NCBI GenBank assembly: GCA_020444265.1
Contig: JAHLLH010000009.1
Span: 72,427 to 136,426 of the forward strand
Source: a bacterium
Lineage (GTDB): Bacteria; Electryoneota; Electryoneia; Electryoneales; Electryoneaceae
Length of the DNA stretch: 64,000 bases
Direction of reading: 5' to 3'
Position 1 is the first letter of the stretch, and every line of letters starts with the position of its first letter. Of this stretch, positions 26,190-34,120 are shown in pieces. The position numbers were made by a program, and so were the translations under genes. The notes under the pieces are model-generated. The model did no database searches, was not told where the DNA came from, and worked only from the letters and a program-made list of their open reading frames with translations.

Positions 26190-26633
26190 CTACCCCAGTC
26201 GTTTGCTCACCCGTTCACGCACCACGTTCCCGTCAACACGTCCCGCAAACTGCTTCATCAACGGTCCCATGATCTTCCCGAGGTCCTGCTTGGATGAAGC
26301 GCCGGTGTCGGCGATGGCCTTGTCGATTGCGCCATCGATCTCCTCATCGGAGAGCTGGGCCGGCAGGAGCTCATCGCAGACGGCAATTTCGTTCTTCGCC
26401 GACTCGATCAGGTTGTCTCGTCCCGCCTCCTCGTATTGCACGAGGGCGCCCTGCATCTTTTTGCGATGGGCGGAGATCACCTGGATCCCCTGATCTTCGC
26501 TGAGCGGACCCGAGTGACGGGTACGTTCGTTGGTCAGGGCAGATTTGACAGAACGAATGGCCATGAGACGGGCTTTGTTACCCGATTTCATGGCCTCTTT
26601 CAACATCTGCGTGAGCTGTTGCTCGTGATCCAT
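26190..26633 (-). CDS. GatB/YqeY domain protein
   Basis: 147 residues from the ATG (an in-frame TTG lies four codons earlier). This is the YqeY family: LKEAMKSGNKARLMAIRSVKSAL at the N-terminus, then IQVISAHRKKMQGALVQYEEAGRDNL, and the C-terminal GKIMGPLMKQFAGRVDGNVV, matching the tail domain of GatB. YqeY proteins are thought to bind tRNA and are commonly found beside rpsU, as here. The order rpsU-yqeY-cvpA, all closely spaced on the minus strand, forms an operon. Confidence 0.92.
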   Translation of the reverse strand: MDHEQQLTQMLKEAMKSGNKARLMAIRSVKSALTNERTRHSGPLSEDQGIQVISAHRKKMQGALVQYEEAGRDNLIESAKNEIAVCDELLPAQLSDEEIDGAIDKAIADTGASSKQDLGKIMGPLMKQFAGRVDGNVVRERVSKRLG

Positions 26634-26701
26634 CACTGGCCCCAAGCATGAGACCCCGCCACCCCATACGGGGCGGAGGGAATCAAGTTCAATCTATCGC
26701 C

Positions 26702-26908
26702 TTAACGGCCTTTGCGCTCGAGGGCAGCCTGCATCTTGCGCATTTTGCGACGTGCGATGTTCGACTTGCGCTTGCGAGCCTCAGAGGGCTTCTCATAGCG
26801 CTGGTGCTTACGAATTTCGGCCATCAGGCCGGACTTTTCGCACGACTTCTGGAACCGCTTGAACGCTTTTTCGAAGGGCTCGCCTTCGCGTACCTTGATA
26901 TACGGCAC
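26702..26908 (-). CDS. rpsU: 30S ribosomal protein bS21
   Basis: 68 residues beginning at GTG, set by GGAGG eight bases upstream; an alternative in-frame GTG three codons earlier overlaps that site. The family pattern IKVREGEPFEKAFKRFQKSCEKSG and RYEKPSEARKRKSNIARRK is complete. Bacterial S21 helps base-pair the 3' end of 16S rRNA with the Shine-Dalgarno sequence. It is first in the rpsU-yqeY-cvpA operon. Confidence 0.97.
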   Translation of the reverse strand: MPYIKVREGEPFEKAFKRFQKSCEKSGLMAEIRKHQRYEKPSEARKRKSNIARRKMRKMQAALERKGR

Positions 26909-27016
26909 GGTACTCACCTCCAGGGGAGTGTTGAATGAACGTAAAAAACCGGAACCCGTCAATATAAAGGGTGGGTTCCGGGGTTGGCAACGCACTGTCC
27001 GAGATCGTCTCTCGGC

Positions 27017-27370
27017 CTATCCCGGGGGCCAGGCCATCCGACGTCCGCCCATCAAGTGCAGGTGAACGTGGTAAATTTCCTGACCGCCATCGTCCAGCGT
27101 GTTGAACACCAGACGGTAACCCTTTTCATCGATCCCCTTGTCCTTCGCGATCTGCCTGGCTGCCAGCACCAACTCACCGATGATCGCCGCATGGTCCGGC
27201 TCGAAATCATTGACGGTGGCGACGGGCAACTTCGGCACGATCAGAATGTGGACCGGGGCCTTGGGGTTGATGTCCTCGAAGGCTAACACATTGTCGCTTT
27301 CGAAGACGATGTTCGCAGGGATTTCTTTGCGGATAATTTTCGCGAAAATCCCATTGTCATCGTATTGCAT
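27017..27370 (-). CDS. HIT-family (HinT-like) nucleotide-binding protein
   Basis: 117 residues from the internal ATG (MQYDDNGIF); an 18-residue longer reading has no ribosome site. The histidine triad is HVHLH at 101-105. The N-terminal IFAKIIRKEIPANIVFE and the VHILIVPK segment are characteristic of HinT, a purine nucleoside phosphoramidase. It sits upstream of rpsU on the minus strand, about 110 bases from it. Confidence 0.93.
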   Translation of the reverse strand: MQYDDNGIFAKIIRKEIPANIVFESDNVLAFEDINPKAPVHILIVPKLPVATVNDFEPDHAAIIGELVLAARQIAKDKGIDEKGYRLVFNTLDDGGQEIYHVHLHLMGGRRMAWPPG

Positions 27371-27602
27371 GTATCCCCCGTGCTTGTCGTGCGACAAGAT
27401 AGTGTCGCGGCAGGGGGGAGGCAACAGGGAAAGATGGATGGTACGGCGGGCAACGTCTCGTCTGCCTCAGGGTAAAACGGGTGGATGGGTGAAGCCATTC
27501 AGATCGTTTGCGGGGTGTGGTATAAGAGGAAAACTGGTGAACGAAGTCGACTTGATGAATAGACCCGACTTGGCGAGCAAATCGGGCCACCCATTGTCTA
27601 AC

Positions 27603-27631
27603 AAAAAAGCGCGGTCCGATAAGGACCGCGC
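27603..27631 (-). terminator. Rho-independent terminator of the HU gene
   Basis: A perfect 9-bp stem GCGCGGTCC / GGACCGCGC has a 5-base loop and six T residues on the minus strand, 26 bases after the HU stop. Confidence 0.92.
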
Positions 27632-27656
27632 TCGAATGCAGAAACACTCAGAGAAC

Positions 27657-27929
27657 TTAAGCAACCTTGTCCTTGAAACCCTTACCCGGGCTGAAGGAAG
27701 GATAGCTCTTCGCGGCGATCTTGATGGTTTCGCCGGTGCGCGGGTTGCGGCCCGTACGGGCTTCGCGCTTTTTCTTCTCATAGCTGCCGAAACCAACGAT
27801 GCTGACTTTTTCGCCCTTGGCGACGGCACCGATCACGGTCTCGACGAATGCATCAACAAAACCCTCTGAAAGTCGCTTGGTTTCGCCTGTTTTCTTGGCA
27901 ATGGCATCGACCAATTCAGCCTTGTTCAT
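27657..27929 (-). CDS. hup: HU-family DNA-binding protein
   Basis: 90 residues, the standard length. It opens MNKAELVDAIAKKTG, has the beta-arm region GFGSYEKKKREARTGRNPRTGE, and ends IAAKSYPSFSPGKGFKDKV. The RNP sequence in the arm is the family hallmark. It bends DNA in the nucleoid and is expressed as a single gene with its own terminator. An AGGAGG-like site (CCTCCT on the plus strand) precedes the ATG. Confidence 0.96.
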   Translation of the reverse strand: MNKAELVDAIAKKTGETKRLSEGFVDAFVETVIGAVAKGEKVSIVGFGSYEKKKREARTGRNPRTGETIKIAAKSYPSFSPGKGFKDKVA

Positions 27930-28150
27930 CCTGTCCTCCTGAAGTAAGTCGGTAAGGGACTACACTGGTTCACGTTTAGTGGCGGAGAACCTGTCCCCAG
28001 AACAGCCTCCGCTCCTGCAAGACGGCATGAAATATAGGAAAGAATCGAGTCATGTCAAGGGGTGATCCCAAAACGAAAAGACTTTTCACCCCATCTGGAA
28101 CTCGCTGGAGCCCTTGTCCCTCGGTGTTTTTAGGGCTTTCCACAATCCGC

Positions 28151-29056
28151 CTAACCAGAAGTTAGCAGAAGGACCACCCCAGAAACGGCTACAACCGTTC
28201 CAACGATACTCTGTAACCGTACATGTTCCTTTAAAAACAAGGCAGAAAGAGGGATCATCAGGATAGGAGTTGTCGACATCAGGCTTGAAGCCACTCCAAC
28301 GGGTGCGTACTTCACTGCAACCAATGACAGCCAGACGCCGAGGGTCGGTCCAATCAGGCTACCCACTGCTACCTGCCAGCCGGCTCGCCTGTGACGGATG
28401 GCCTGAGTACTCTCGGGGAATTTACCGGCCAGCAGGGTCAGCAGCCAGATCAGGACCATCGCAGACCCCATGCGTATCACATTGGCCGAGATGGTGGATA
28501 GCTCGTCAGGCATGCCTTTCCGAGCAAGGATCAATCCCGCAGCCTGGCAGAAGCCCGCGCCGGCACCCAGCAGGATTCCGAGTGTGGGAGATCCTTCACT
28601 GCTGGTTGTGACAATCCGGGGATGATGGGAAATGGCCCATGCCACTCCACCACCGGTAATGCCGATCCCTACCAGTTGACGCAGGTTCAGGATTTCTCCG
28701 AGGAAGATCCACGCCATCACTGTGCTGAAGACCGGTGCGAGGGTCATCAGCACCATCGCATTTCGAGGGCCAATAATCAGGTAGCTGCGAAAAAGGAGGG
28801 AATCGCCGATCACAAGACCGACGGCTGCAGACAGCGCGAGCCAGAACCACGGACCCGATCCCGCGTCAAGCGGGAGTGGGTGTCCGAAGAAGATGAGGTG
28901 AACAAAGATGAGGATCAGGGTAGCGAAGACGAGACGCCAGCGGTTGACCATCATCGAGCCGATAGCATGGCCCGCGAAGGTGAAGAGCAGGGAAGAAAAG
29001 GACCACAATGCTGCTGCACCGAGTCCCGCCAGAGCACCGAGGGTCAGGGGATCCAT
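28151..29056 (-). CDS. EamA/DMT superfamily transporter
   Basis: 301 residues from the ATG that follows the nucleotidyltransferase stop by one base. It has ten predicted transmembrane helices in two EamA repeats: repeat one opens LTLGALAGLGAAALWSFSSLLF and repeat two begins near TLGILLGAGAGFCQAAGLILARKG. Each repeat ends in the typical helix (FSTVMAWIFLGE and PILMIPLSALFLKEH). DMT proteins move metabolites, amino acids or drugs. Coupling to the nucleotidyltransferase/CDP-alcohol pair hints at export of a related polar metabolite, which is inference only. Confidence 0.88.
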   Translation of the reverse strand: MDPLTLGALAGLGAAALWSFSSLLFTFAGHAIGSMMVNRWRLVFATLILIFVHLIFFGHPLPLDAGSGPWFWLALSAAVGLVIGDSLLFRSYLIIGPRNAMVLMTLAPVFSTVMAWIFLGEILNLRQLVGIGITGGGVAWAISHHPRIVTTSSEGSPTLGILLGAGAGFCQAAGLILARKGMPDELSTISANVIRMGSAMVLIWLLTLLAGKFPESTQAIRHRRAGWQVAVGSLIGPTLGVWLSLVAVKYAPVGVASSLMSTTPILMIPLSALFLKEHVRLQSIVGTVVAVSGVVLLLTSG

Positions 29057-29057
29057 C

Positions 29058-29798
29058 TCACGGGACGAGGCGTGACGCAATCTCCTTGCGCACGGTCTCG
29101 TAATCCTCAGGCGTGTCCACTTCCATGACTGGCAGGTCAGTAACATCCGCAGGGCGGAATTCCATCCCACCTTGGATGAGAGCGTTAAAGGCGTGCTCGT
29201 AGTATTCCTTGCGCCCTTCGCCGTGATCGATTCGTTGCTGGATCATCTGGAACAGGGCGGGCAGGTGGTCACGGCTCAGGCGATTAATTCCAACCGATTC
29301 ACCGGCAGCATCCGACGGCGAGAGGTGTTTCCCGATCTCGACAATGCGACGCTCTTGGTCGAGACGGAATTTCACTTCTTCCGCTCCGCAACGATCGAAT
29401 CGTGTGGCGAGGATGTTTCCCGCCGGTTCGGCGAGGACGGTCTGGAAGGCACGATGGTCGAGGACAACATCGCCATTGATCAGGACAATGTCATCGCCGC
29501 TTTCCAGTACGGCATCACGCGCGAGATTCACCGAAAAGGCGGTGTTGGTCGTGTCATACTCATCGTTCTCGACCCATGTGATGGAAAGGTCGCTGAACGA
29601 GGACGAAACGTATTGCTTGAGTTGATCTTGATGGTAGCCCGAAACAAAAATGATATCACGGACGTTGTTCGTCCGCAACGCGTTCAGCATCCAATGCAGG
29701 ATGGGCTTGTCCGCCACCGTTAGAAGGGTCTTGTGCGAGCTCTTGGTCAGATTTCCCATCCGGACGGACTGTCCGGCGACCAGAATCAGTGCTCTCAT
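29058..29798 (-). CDS. Nucleotidyltransferase of the sugar-phosphate/phosphocholine cytidylyltransferase type
   Basis: 246 residues. The N-terminal nucleotide-binding loop ILVAGQSVRMGNLTKSSHKTLL and the KPILHWMLNAL helix are typical of LicC/IPCT-like NTP transferases. A metal-binding INGDVVL follows near residue 107. The adjacent gene encodes a CDP-alcohol phosphotransferase. In IPCT-DIPPS systems these two activities occur fused, transferring an alcohol phosphate from CTP and then joining it to a second alcohol. The substrate cannot be read from sequence; inositol phosphate or phosphocholine are both possible. The gene starts 143 bases inside the coding frame of the upstream CDP-alcohol gene. 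Confidence 0.82.
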   Translation of the reverse strand: MRALILVAGQSVRMGNLTKSSHKTLLTVADKPILHWMLNALRTNNVRDIIFVSGYHQDQLKQYVSSSFSDLSITWVENDEYDTTNTAFSVNLARDAVLESGDDIVLINGDVVLDHRAFQTVLAEPAGNILATRFDRCGAEEVKFRLDQERRIVEIGKHLSPSDAAGESVGINRLSRDHLPALFQMIQQRIDHGEGRKEYYEHAFNALIQGGMEFRPADVTDLPVMEVDTPEDYETVRKEIASRLVP

Positions 29799-30726
29799 GG
29801 GTGGAGGACTCCTGTTTTCGTTTGATCGATGCGAGTACCCGCCGATGGCCGATCAGAACGGCAAAGATGAAGAGGTTCGCGGGTACCAGGCAGAACCAGA
29901 AATAGTATTCCGGTTTGCCCATCAATAGAAAGATCCCCAGCAGGGTAACATGATTACCCTTGCCGGTAAAGGTCCAGAGCACGAGAACCGTGCGCAGGGA
30001 AGGCAGATTGCGAATGTGCTCGGGTAATTCCAGGGGAAGGTGAACCCGTCTGCGTACGGATCGTTCGATGGCCAGGTAGGTGCGGTAGAGAATATAGAAG
30101 GGGACATAAAAGATCATCCGCTTCTTACTCTTCTTCTTTTTCTTGCCCTTGTGGACATGGGCGGACCCATCTGCATTCTGCACCGCACGCAGATAGGCTT
30201 GGCGCACATGGTTCAGGTGCATTACCTGGTAGGTCGTGGCAACAATCCCACCGAAGACTACCAGGGACCACCAACCCAGCGCGGAGTAGCCTGCCGGCTG
30301 CCAGCCAATGCCAATCCCGAGGAACGTGGCGAGACCGACCACGTAGTCCGCGACTCCATCATAAATACGCCCGTACCGCGAAAAACGCTGGGTCATCCTG
30401 GCGAGCTGACCGTCCGAACAGTCGAGGACGTTGGAGACCATGTAGAGGATGGCACCCCAGACCAGCCAATCATAGGTGCCAAGTCCCATGAAGACGGCAC
30501 CGACAACCCCCGCCAGGGCGGAGAGGAAGGTGATCTGGTTGGGAGATACTGGTGTTTTGGAGAGGGGCAAAGCAACCGCGAAGCCGAGGGGGCGATAAAT
30601 CAGCAAATCGACCCACTCTTCGACCACGAGCGGTTTGAGACCGGAACGGTATTTCTCCTTGAGGGTCATTCCCTCTGTCCTCGGGTAGATAATCAGATCA
30701 TGGGGATCCAAGCCCGATCCCGCCAT
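29656..30726 (-). CDS. CDP-alcohol phosphatidyltransferase family membrane protein
   Basis: 356 residues with several transmembrane segments. The catalytic signature is complete: Asp102, Asp105-Gly106-x2-Ala109-Arg110-x8-Gly119-x3-Asp123-x3-Asp127 in the stretch from LDCSDGQLAR to YDGVAD. A Lys-rich cytosolic loop (GKKKKKSKKR) lies near residue 200. The family joins CDP-activated alcohols to a second alcohol. The last roughly 47 codons overlap the nucleotidyltransferase gene in another frame and encode a polar, low-complexity tail (STDSGRRTVRPDGKSDQEL), likely dispensable. Together with the next two genes it forms a short operon. Confidence 0.85.
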   Translation of the reverse strand: MAGSGLDPHDLIIYPRTEGMTLKEKYRSGLKPLVVEEWVDLLIYRPLGFAVALPLSKTPVSPNQITFLSALAGVVGAVFMGLGTYDWLVWGAILYMVSNVLDCSDGQLARMTQRFSRYGRIYDGVADYVVGLATFLGIGIGWQPAGYSALGWWSLVVFGGIVATTYQVMHLNHVRQAYLRAVQNADGSAHVHKGKKKKKSKKRMIFYVPFYILYRTYLAIERSVRRRVHLPLELPEHIRNLPSLRTVLVLWTFTGKGNHVTLLGIFLLMGKPEYYFWFCLVPANLFIFAVLIGHRRVLASIKRKQESSTHESTDSGRRTVRPDGKSDQELAQDPSNGGGQAHPALDAERVADEQRP

Positions 30727-30816
30727 CCATCGCCGCGCGTAAGATAGGTGTGGACCGGGAGCCGGGGCAACTGAACGATTGTACCACCCAAGGGGCTACC
30801 CGGTAAGTGACCTGTC

Positions 30817-31467
30817 TTAAGCCTTAGTCTTTCCATGCAGATAGATCAGCAAGGTTCCAGACTGAAGTTTGATGCTGGCATGGTCATCAACGATCTCATT
30901 GGAGAGGGAGAAGGGAACCCCTTCGACATGCACTTGAGCCTGAGGCCATTTGAACCCATCAAGAACCGCTCCCTTACAGGGATAGACAGTCAGGATGCTG
31001 CACGTCTGTCCCGCCCTGTTGGCCAGTTTTTTCTCAGCTGGACCGGTGATGACATAACCCTCGGCTTCGCTGTCCAGCAGACGGATTTCAATCCGGTCAG
31101 CGAAACGTCCCGCGACGGCGAGGGTTGCGAGTTCGTGATCGAAGCGACTGCCGCGGTAGCCGATTACATCAACTGTTGCAAAACCAGCATCAACCACATG
31201 ACGCAGCGCCTTCTCGAAATCAGATGTTTCCTGCTCAACAATGCGGAAAATCTCTATGCCGAGGGTACGGGCCTGTTCGAGAGCGTCCGGCTGTACGCTG
31301 TCCAGGTCGCCAATGAGGGTGTCGGGCTGGATGCCCGCTTCGAGCAGCGTCTTTAATCCACCATCCACTGCGACAATGCTGGAGTAGCTGTTCATCTCGA
31401 CAAGGGGAGGCAGCTCAGCCAGATCACCATTCAAACAGAGTAGCGCAGTTGCAGGTTTCATCCTCAT
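30817..31467 (-). CDS. thiN: Thiamine pyrophosphokinase
   Basis: 216 residues. The family marks are VAVDGGLKTLLEAGIQPDTLIGDLDS near 33-58, EQETSDFEKALRH near 78-90 and the GSRFDHELA near 106-114. It makes thiamine diphosphate from thiamine and ATP. The N-terminal catalytic domain and C-terminal beta-domain (SILTVYPCKGAVLDG) are both present, so the protein is full length. It follows spmB on the minus strand by five bases. Confidence 0.93.
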   Translation of the reverse strand: MRMKPATALLCLNGDLAELPPLVEMNSYSSIVAVDGGLKTLLEAGIQPDTLIGDLDSVQPDALEQARTLGIEIFRIVEQETSDFEKALRHVVDAGFATVDVIGYRGSRFDHELATLAVAGRFADRIEIRLLDSEAEGYVITGPAEKKLANRAGQTCSILTVYPCKGAVLDGFKWPQAQVHVEGVPFSLSNEIVDDHASIKLQSGTLLIYLHGKTKA

Positions 31468-31472
31468 CTCGC

Positions 31473-32015
31473 TTAAAAGACCAGTTTGACAACGATAAAC
31501 GCTGCGATCAGCCCTGCCGCATCGGCGGTCAGGCAGGCGGCGAGGGTGTGACGTGAACGACGAACCCCAATGCTGCCAAGGTAGACAGCAAGCACGTAGA
31601 AGGTTGTTTCTGTCGAGCCCATCATCGTAGAGGCGAGCCGTCCGATAAATGAGTCGGGTCCGTGTGTCGCCAGCAGGTCACTCATCACCCCGAGGGCACC
31701 ACTGCCGGAAAGGGGACGGATCATTGCCATGGGAAGCGCTTCACTCGGGTAGCCGACGAGGCTGAGCAGGGGATCAATCAGACGGATCATGATGTCGAGC
31801 GCGCCGGAGGCTCGAAACATGCCGATGGCGACGAGGATGGCTACGAGGAACGGAATGATACGCACCCCGACCTGAAAGCCTTCTTTGGCCCCTTCGACAA
31901 AGGTTTCATACACCTTCACCTTACGCAGCATGCCGACGGTAAGGATGGCGAGAATGATGATCGGGATTGCCCAGGCACTCGCTTCGGTCAGGATCATTTG
32001 CAGGGAGTCAGCCAT
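31473..32015 (-). CDS. spmB: Spore maturation protein B-like (Gate-domain membrane protein)
   Basis: 180 residues, with about five membrane segments and the Gate/nucleoside-recognition pattern GSGALGVMSDLLATHGPDSFIGRLASTMMGSTETTFYVLAVY (abbreviated: GSG-ALG to STETTFYVLAVY, about residues 107-148). SpmB proteins work with SpmA. Although named for Bacillus spores they occur widely in non-sporulating Gram-negatives, where the role is unclear. There is a one-base overlap with the spmA stop. Confidence 0.9.
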   Translation of the reverse strand: MADSLQMILTEASAWAIPIIILAILTVGMLRKVKVYETFVEGAKEGFQVGVRIIPFLVAILVAIGMFRASGALDIMIRLIDPLLSLVGYPSEALPMAMIRPLSGSGALGVMSDLLATHGPDSFIGRLASTMMGSTETTFYVLAVYLGSIGVRRSRHTLAACLTADAAGLIAAFIVVKLVF

Positions 32016-32653
32016 CAGTTGTCCTCCCCATTCTCGCTGTCCGGTTTAATCGGAACGTCCACCGGGTCTTTGCCTTGAGCTGGGACAAAACGCTGGAAGA
32101 AACGGGTCGCTGCAATCGCGACGATGGTCGATACGAGAGTCGCGACAATGGTCGGTCCGATGATTTCGGCGGCGTGGGTCGACCCTGCCGAGGCGCGCAT
32201 CGCGATAACCGTAGCCGGGATGATGGTCACCGAGGAGGTGTTGATCGCGAGGAAGGTCGCCATCGCATTGGAGGCGCTCTTCTTCTCCGTGTTGATCTCC
32301 TGCAAGTCCTTCATCGCTTTCAAGCCGAGCGCGGTGGCGGAATTGCCCAACCCGAGCATGTTGGCGGCAATATTGGAAATCATGCTTCCCATCGCGGGAT
32401 GCTCGGCGGGCACCTCGGGGAAGAGACGGGTCATGATCGGGCGCAGCAGCCGTGCAAGGGATTGAATCAGGCCCGCCTTCTCAGCGATCTTCATCAACCC
32501 GAGCCAAAAGGCCATAATCCCGATCAAACCGATGGATAGTTCGACTGCCACCTTCGCGCTGTCCAACGCGGCATCGGTGGTTGTCTGCATCGTGCCACTG
32601 AAGGCGGCGACCAGCACCGCGATGGCAACGAGGAGATACCAGATAATGTTCAT
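32015..32653 (-). CDS. spmA: Spore maturation protein A-like (Gate-domain membrane protein)
   Basis: 212 residues from the ATG after AGGATCACC; a longer in-frame reading extends into non-coding sequence. Membrane segments alternate with the family phrases MAFWLGLMKIAEKAG, MSNIAANMLGLGNSATALGLKAM and FLAINTSSVTIIPATVIAMR. A charged C-terminal tail (PIKPDSENGEDN) ends the protein. It is paired with spmB and divergent from the GTPase-Roadblock cassette. Confidence 0.9.
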   Translation of the reverse strand: MNIIWYLLVAIAVLVAAFSGTMQTTTDAALDSAKVAVELSIGLIGIMAFWLGLMKIAEKAGLIQSLARLLRPIMTRLFPEVPAEHPAMGSMISNIAANMLGLGNSATALGLKAMKDLQEINTEKKSASNAMATFLAINTSSVTIIPATVIAMRASAGSTHAAEIIGPTIVATLVSTIVAIAATRFFQRFVPAQGKDPVDVPIKPDSENGEDN

Positions 32654-32865
32654 GGGTGATCCTGTTGAGGTCCGAATGATCAGGAGGGAAGGTAGTATGG
32701 TTGGGGAACAGGGCGCATCCTTCACGTGCTCGATCATGGATTGCATCCTGATGGAACGCACCTCTCGAGAATCGGAGGCCCTCAATTGTGGGCTGGTGAA
32801 ACACAGGCTGTGACACGCTATTTTGTCCCCGTCAGGCTGGACAGCGTCTCCATTCACAAGGATAT

Positions 32866-33336
32866 GTGTCGATCATGGGCAGTGACGTTCGCGAAACATG
32901 GCTCATCGAGGAGAGTTGGGAAGAGATGGACCCCCTCTGGAGGGACAGGTTGCTCGTTATCCTGGAGGACCTGGTCTCCCTCGAACACCTCCGTGCCTGC
33001 CAGGTCTACACCAAGGACGGGGCCCCGTTGAGCCATCTGCTCGGTGTAGGTGGTGATTTACTCTCAGCGGAAACTGAGTTCCCACTCCACGATGCAGCAA
33101 CCTTCGTCTCTGCCTTGCAGCGGACCTTCGCTTTGCTGGACGAAGAGCTTCCGACACATGAGATCGAGTACCGGTCGGATGGCATCCTCTTCATTGGTCA
33201 TGCAGCAGGTATCATGCTGGGTGCATGGTTTGAGTCCGGGTGCGAGGTGGGAGCTGTGGAGATGCGATTTGGCAAACGGATCCGTCATCTTCGCTCCCTG
33301 CAACGAACACGGGATCGTGGCGCGCTCTACGTCTAA
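32866..33336 (+). CDS. Roadblock/LC7-like protein 1
   Basis: 156 residues from GTG (AAGGA three bases upstream) or 153 from the ATG at 32875. The central part fits the roughly 100-residue Roadblock fold: helix LVILEDLVSLEHLRACQVY, strand DGAPLSHLLG, a second helix DAATFVSALQRTFALLDEE, then strands SDGILFIGHAAGIMLGAWFE. It has an N-terminal acidic extension (WLIEESWEEMD) and a basic C-terminal tail (KRIRHLRSLQRTRDR). It is the first of four such genes around a Ras-like GTPase. Roadblock proteins such as MglB act as GTPase-activating or scaffold partners. Similarity is by eye and this member is the most divergent. Confidence 0.6.
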   Translation: MSIMGSDVRETWLIEESWEEMDPLWRDRLLVILEDLVSLEHLRACQVYTKDGAPLSHLLGVGGDLLSAETEFPLHDAATFVSALQRTFALLDEELPTHEIEYRSDGILFIGHAAGIMLGAWFESGCEVGAVEMRFGKRIRHLRSLQRTRDRGALYV

Positions 33337-33362
33337 GAACTAATCAGTCGATTGGACTCACC

Positions 33363-33755
33363 ATGGCGGCGAGAGCTGGAAATGGATTGGATGACATTCG
33401 TCAGCAGGCTGAAGGCCTGGTGAAGGCATCCGGTATGGTCCGTCTGCAAGTTGTCAATAAGAACGGCCAGCTTGTCCTCGATGCGGGGGAGAAGAGTGGC
33501 CGCGATCGGGCGGAAGCGGAAGCTGCAAGCCTGGCTGACATTGTGCTACGCCTACGTCCGCCAGCTGTCGACTATCTTCAGGAAGAGTTCGAGGTGATCG
33601 ATCTTCTGTCACAAGGTTGGCGGCTTCGAATCTGGGATGAAACACCCTTCGTCCTCGCTGCCTGGTTCCCTCGAAACAAGGCGCAGGCGGCAGACAAATT
33701 TGGTCGAGAACAGCTCAAGGACCTGGTCAATGCCTTGCAGGAGGAATTGACCTGA
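33363..33755 (+). CDS. Roadblock/LC7-like protein 2
   Basis: 130 residues from ATG 33363. The pattern is an amphipathic helix DDIRQQAEGLVKAS, strands VRLQVVNKNGQLVLDAGE, a helix AEAASLADIVLRLRP, and strands VIDLLSQGWRLRIWDETPFVLAAWF, ending in a helix REQLKDLVNALQEEL. The order and lengths fit the Roadblock fold. It overlaps the next gene by one base, so the two are translationally coupled. Part of the cassette with the MglA-like GTPase. Confidence 0.65.
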   Translation: MAARAGNGLDDIRQQAEGLVKASGMVRLQVVNKNGQLVLDAGEKSGRDRAEAEAASLADIVLRLRPPAVDYLQEEFEVIDLLSQGWRLRIWDETPFVLAAWFPRNKAQAADKFGREQLKDLVNALQEELT

Positions 33756-34096
33756 TGCTGGTCCGAGAACTGACACCGCTCTTGCAGCGCGAGGGACTTG
33801 TCGGGGTCGCCTGGGTGGACCGTGATGGGACAACCCTCGCGGAAGCGGGCTATATCCCTGATTTGCTGGCACCGCACATGGTTCGTCTCCTGGGTGAGTG
33901 GGAGCAGAGTGTGCGTGGCCCGTCCGGCAGCTACCGTGAAATCCACGCTGTAGGCTGGACCCTGGTGCAGCGAACCGGGGAGTCGGGACTACTCCTGGTT
34001 ATCGCGGATGAGGAAGCCAATCTCGGGCAAATTCGACTTGCGACGGGTGAGTTGATGCTGCATCTTGACCAAAAGGGAAAAACCCGAAATACATAA
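33755..34096 (+). CDS. Roadblock/LC7-like protein 3
   Basis: 113 residues, close to a bare Roadblock domain. Helix VRELTPLLQREGLV, strands GVAWVDRDGTTLAEAGY, helix APHMVRLLGEWEQSV, strands YREIHAVGWTLVQRTGESGLLLVIADEEANLGQIRLA, then a final helix. The phrase VDRDG-x-x-LA-x-AG is the characteristic first hairpin of MglB-type proteins. It ends 24 bases before the GTPase gene. Confidence 0.72.
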   Translation: MLVRELTPLLQREGLVGVAWVDRDGTTLAEAGYIPDLLAPHMVRLLGEWEQSVRGPSGSYREIHAVGWTLVQRTGESGLLLVIADEEANLGQIRLATGELMLHLDQKGKTRNT

Positions 34097-34120
34097 CGGT
34101 TTACCAGAGGAGCAGGAACA

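Noticed and set aside
31473..32653. Evidence for sporulation from spmA/spmB
   Set aside because: These genes are widespread in non-sporulating bacteria, and the outer-membrane proteins here indicate a diderm. No other spore gene is present.
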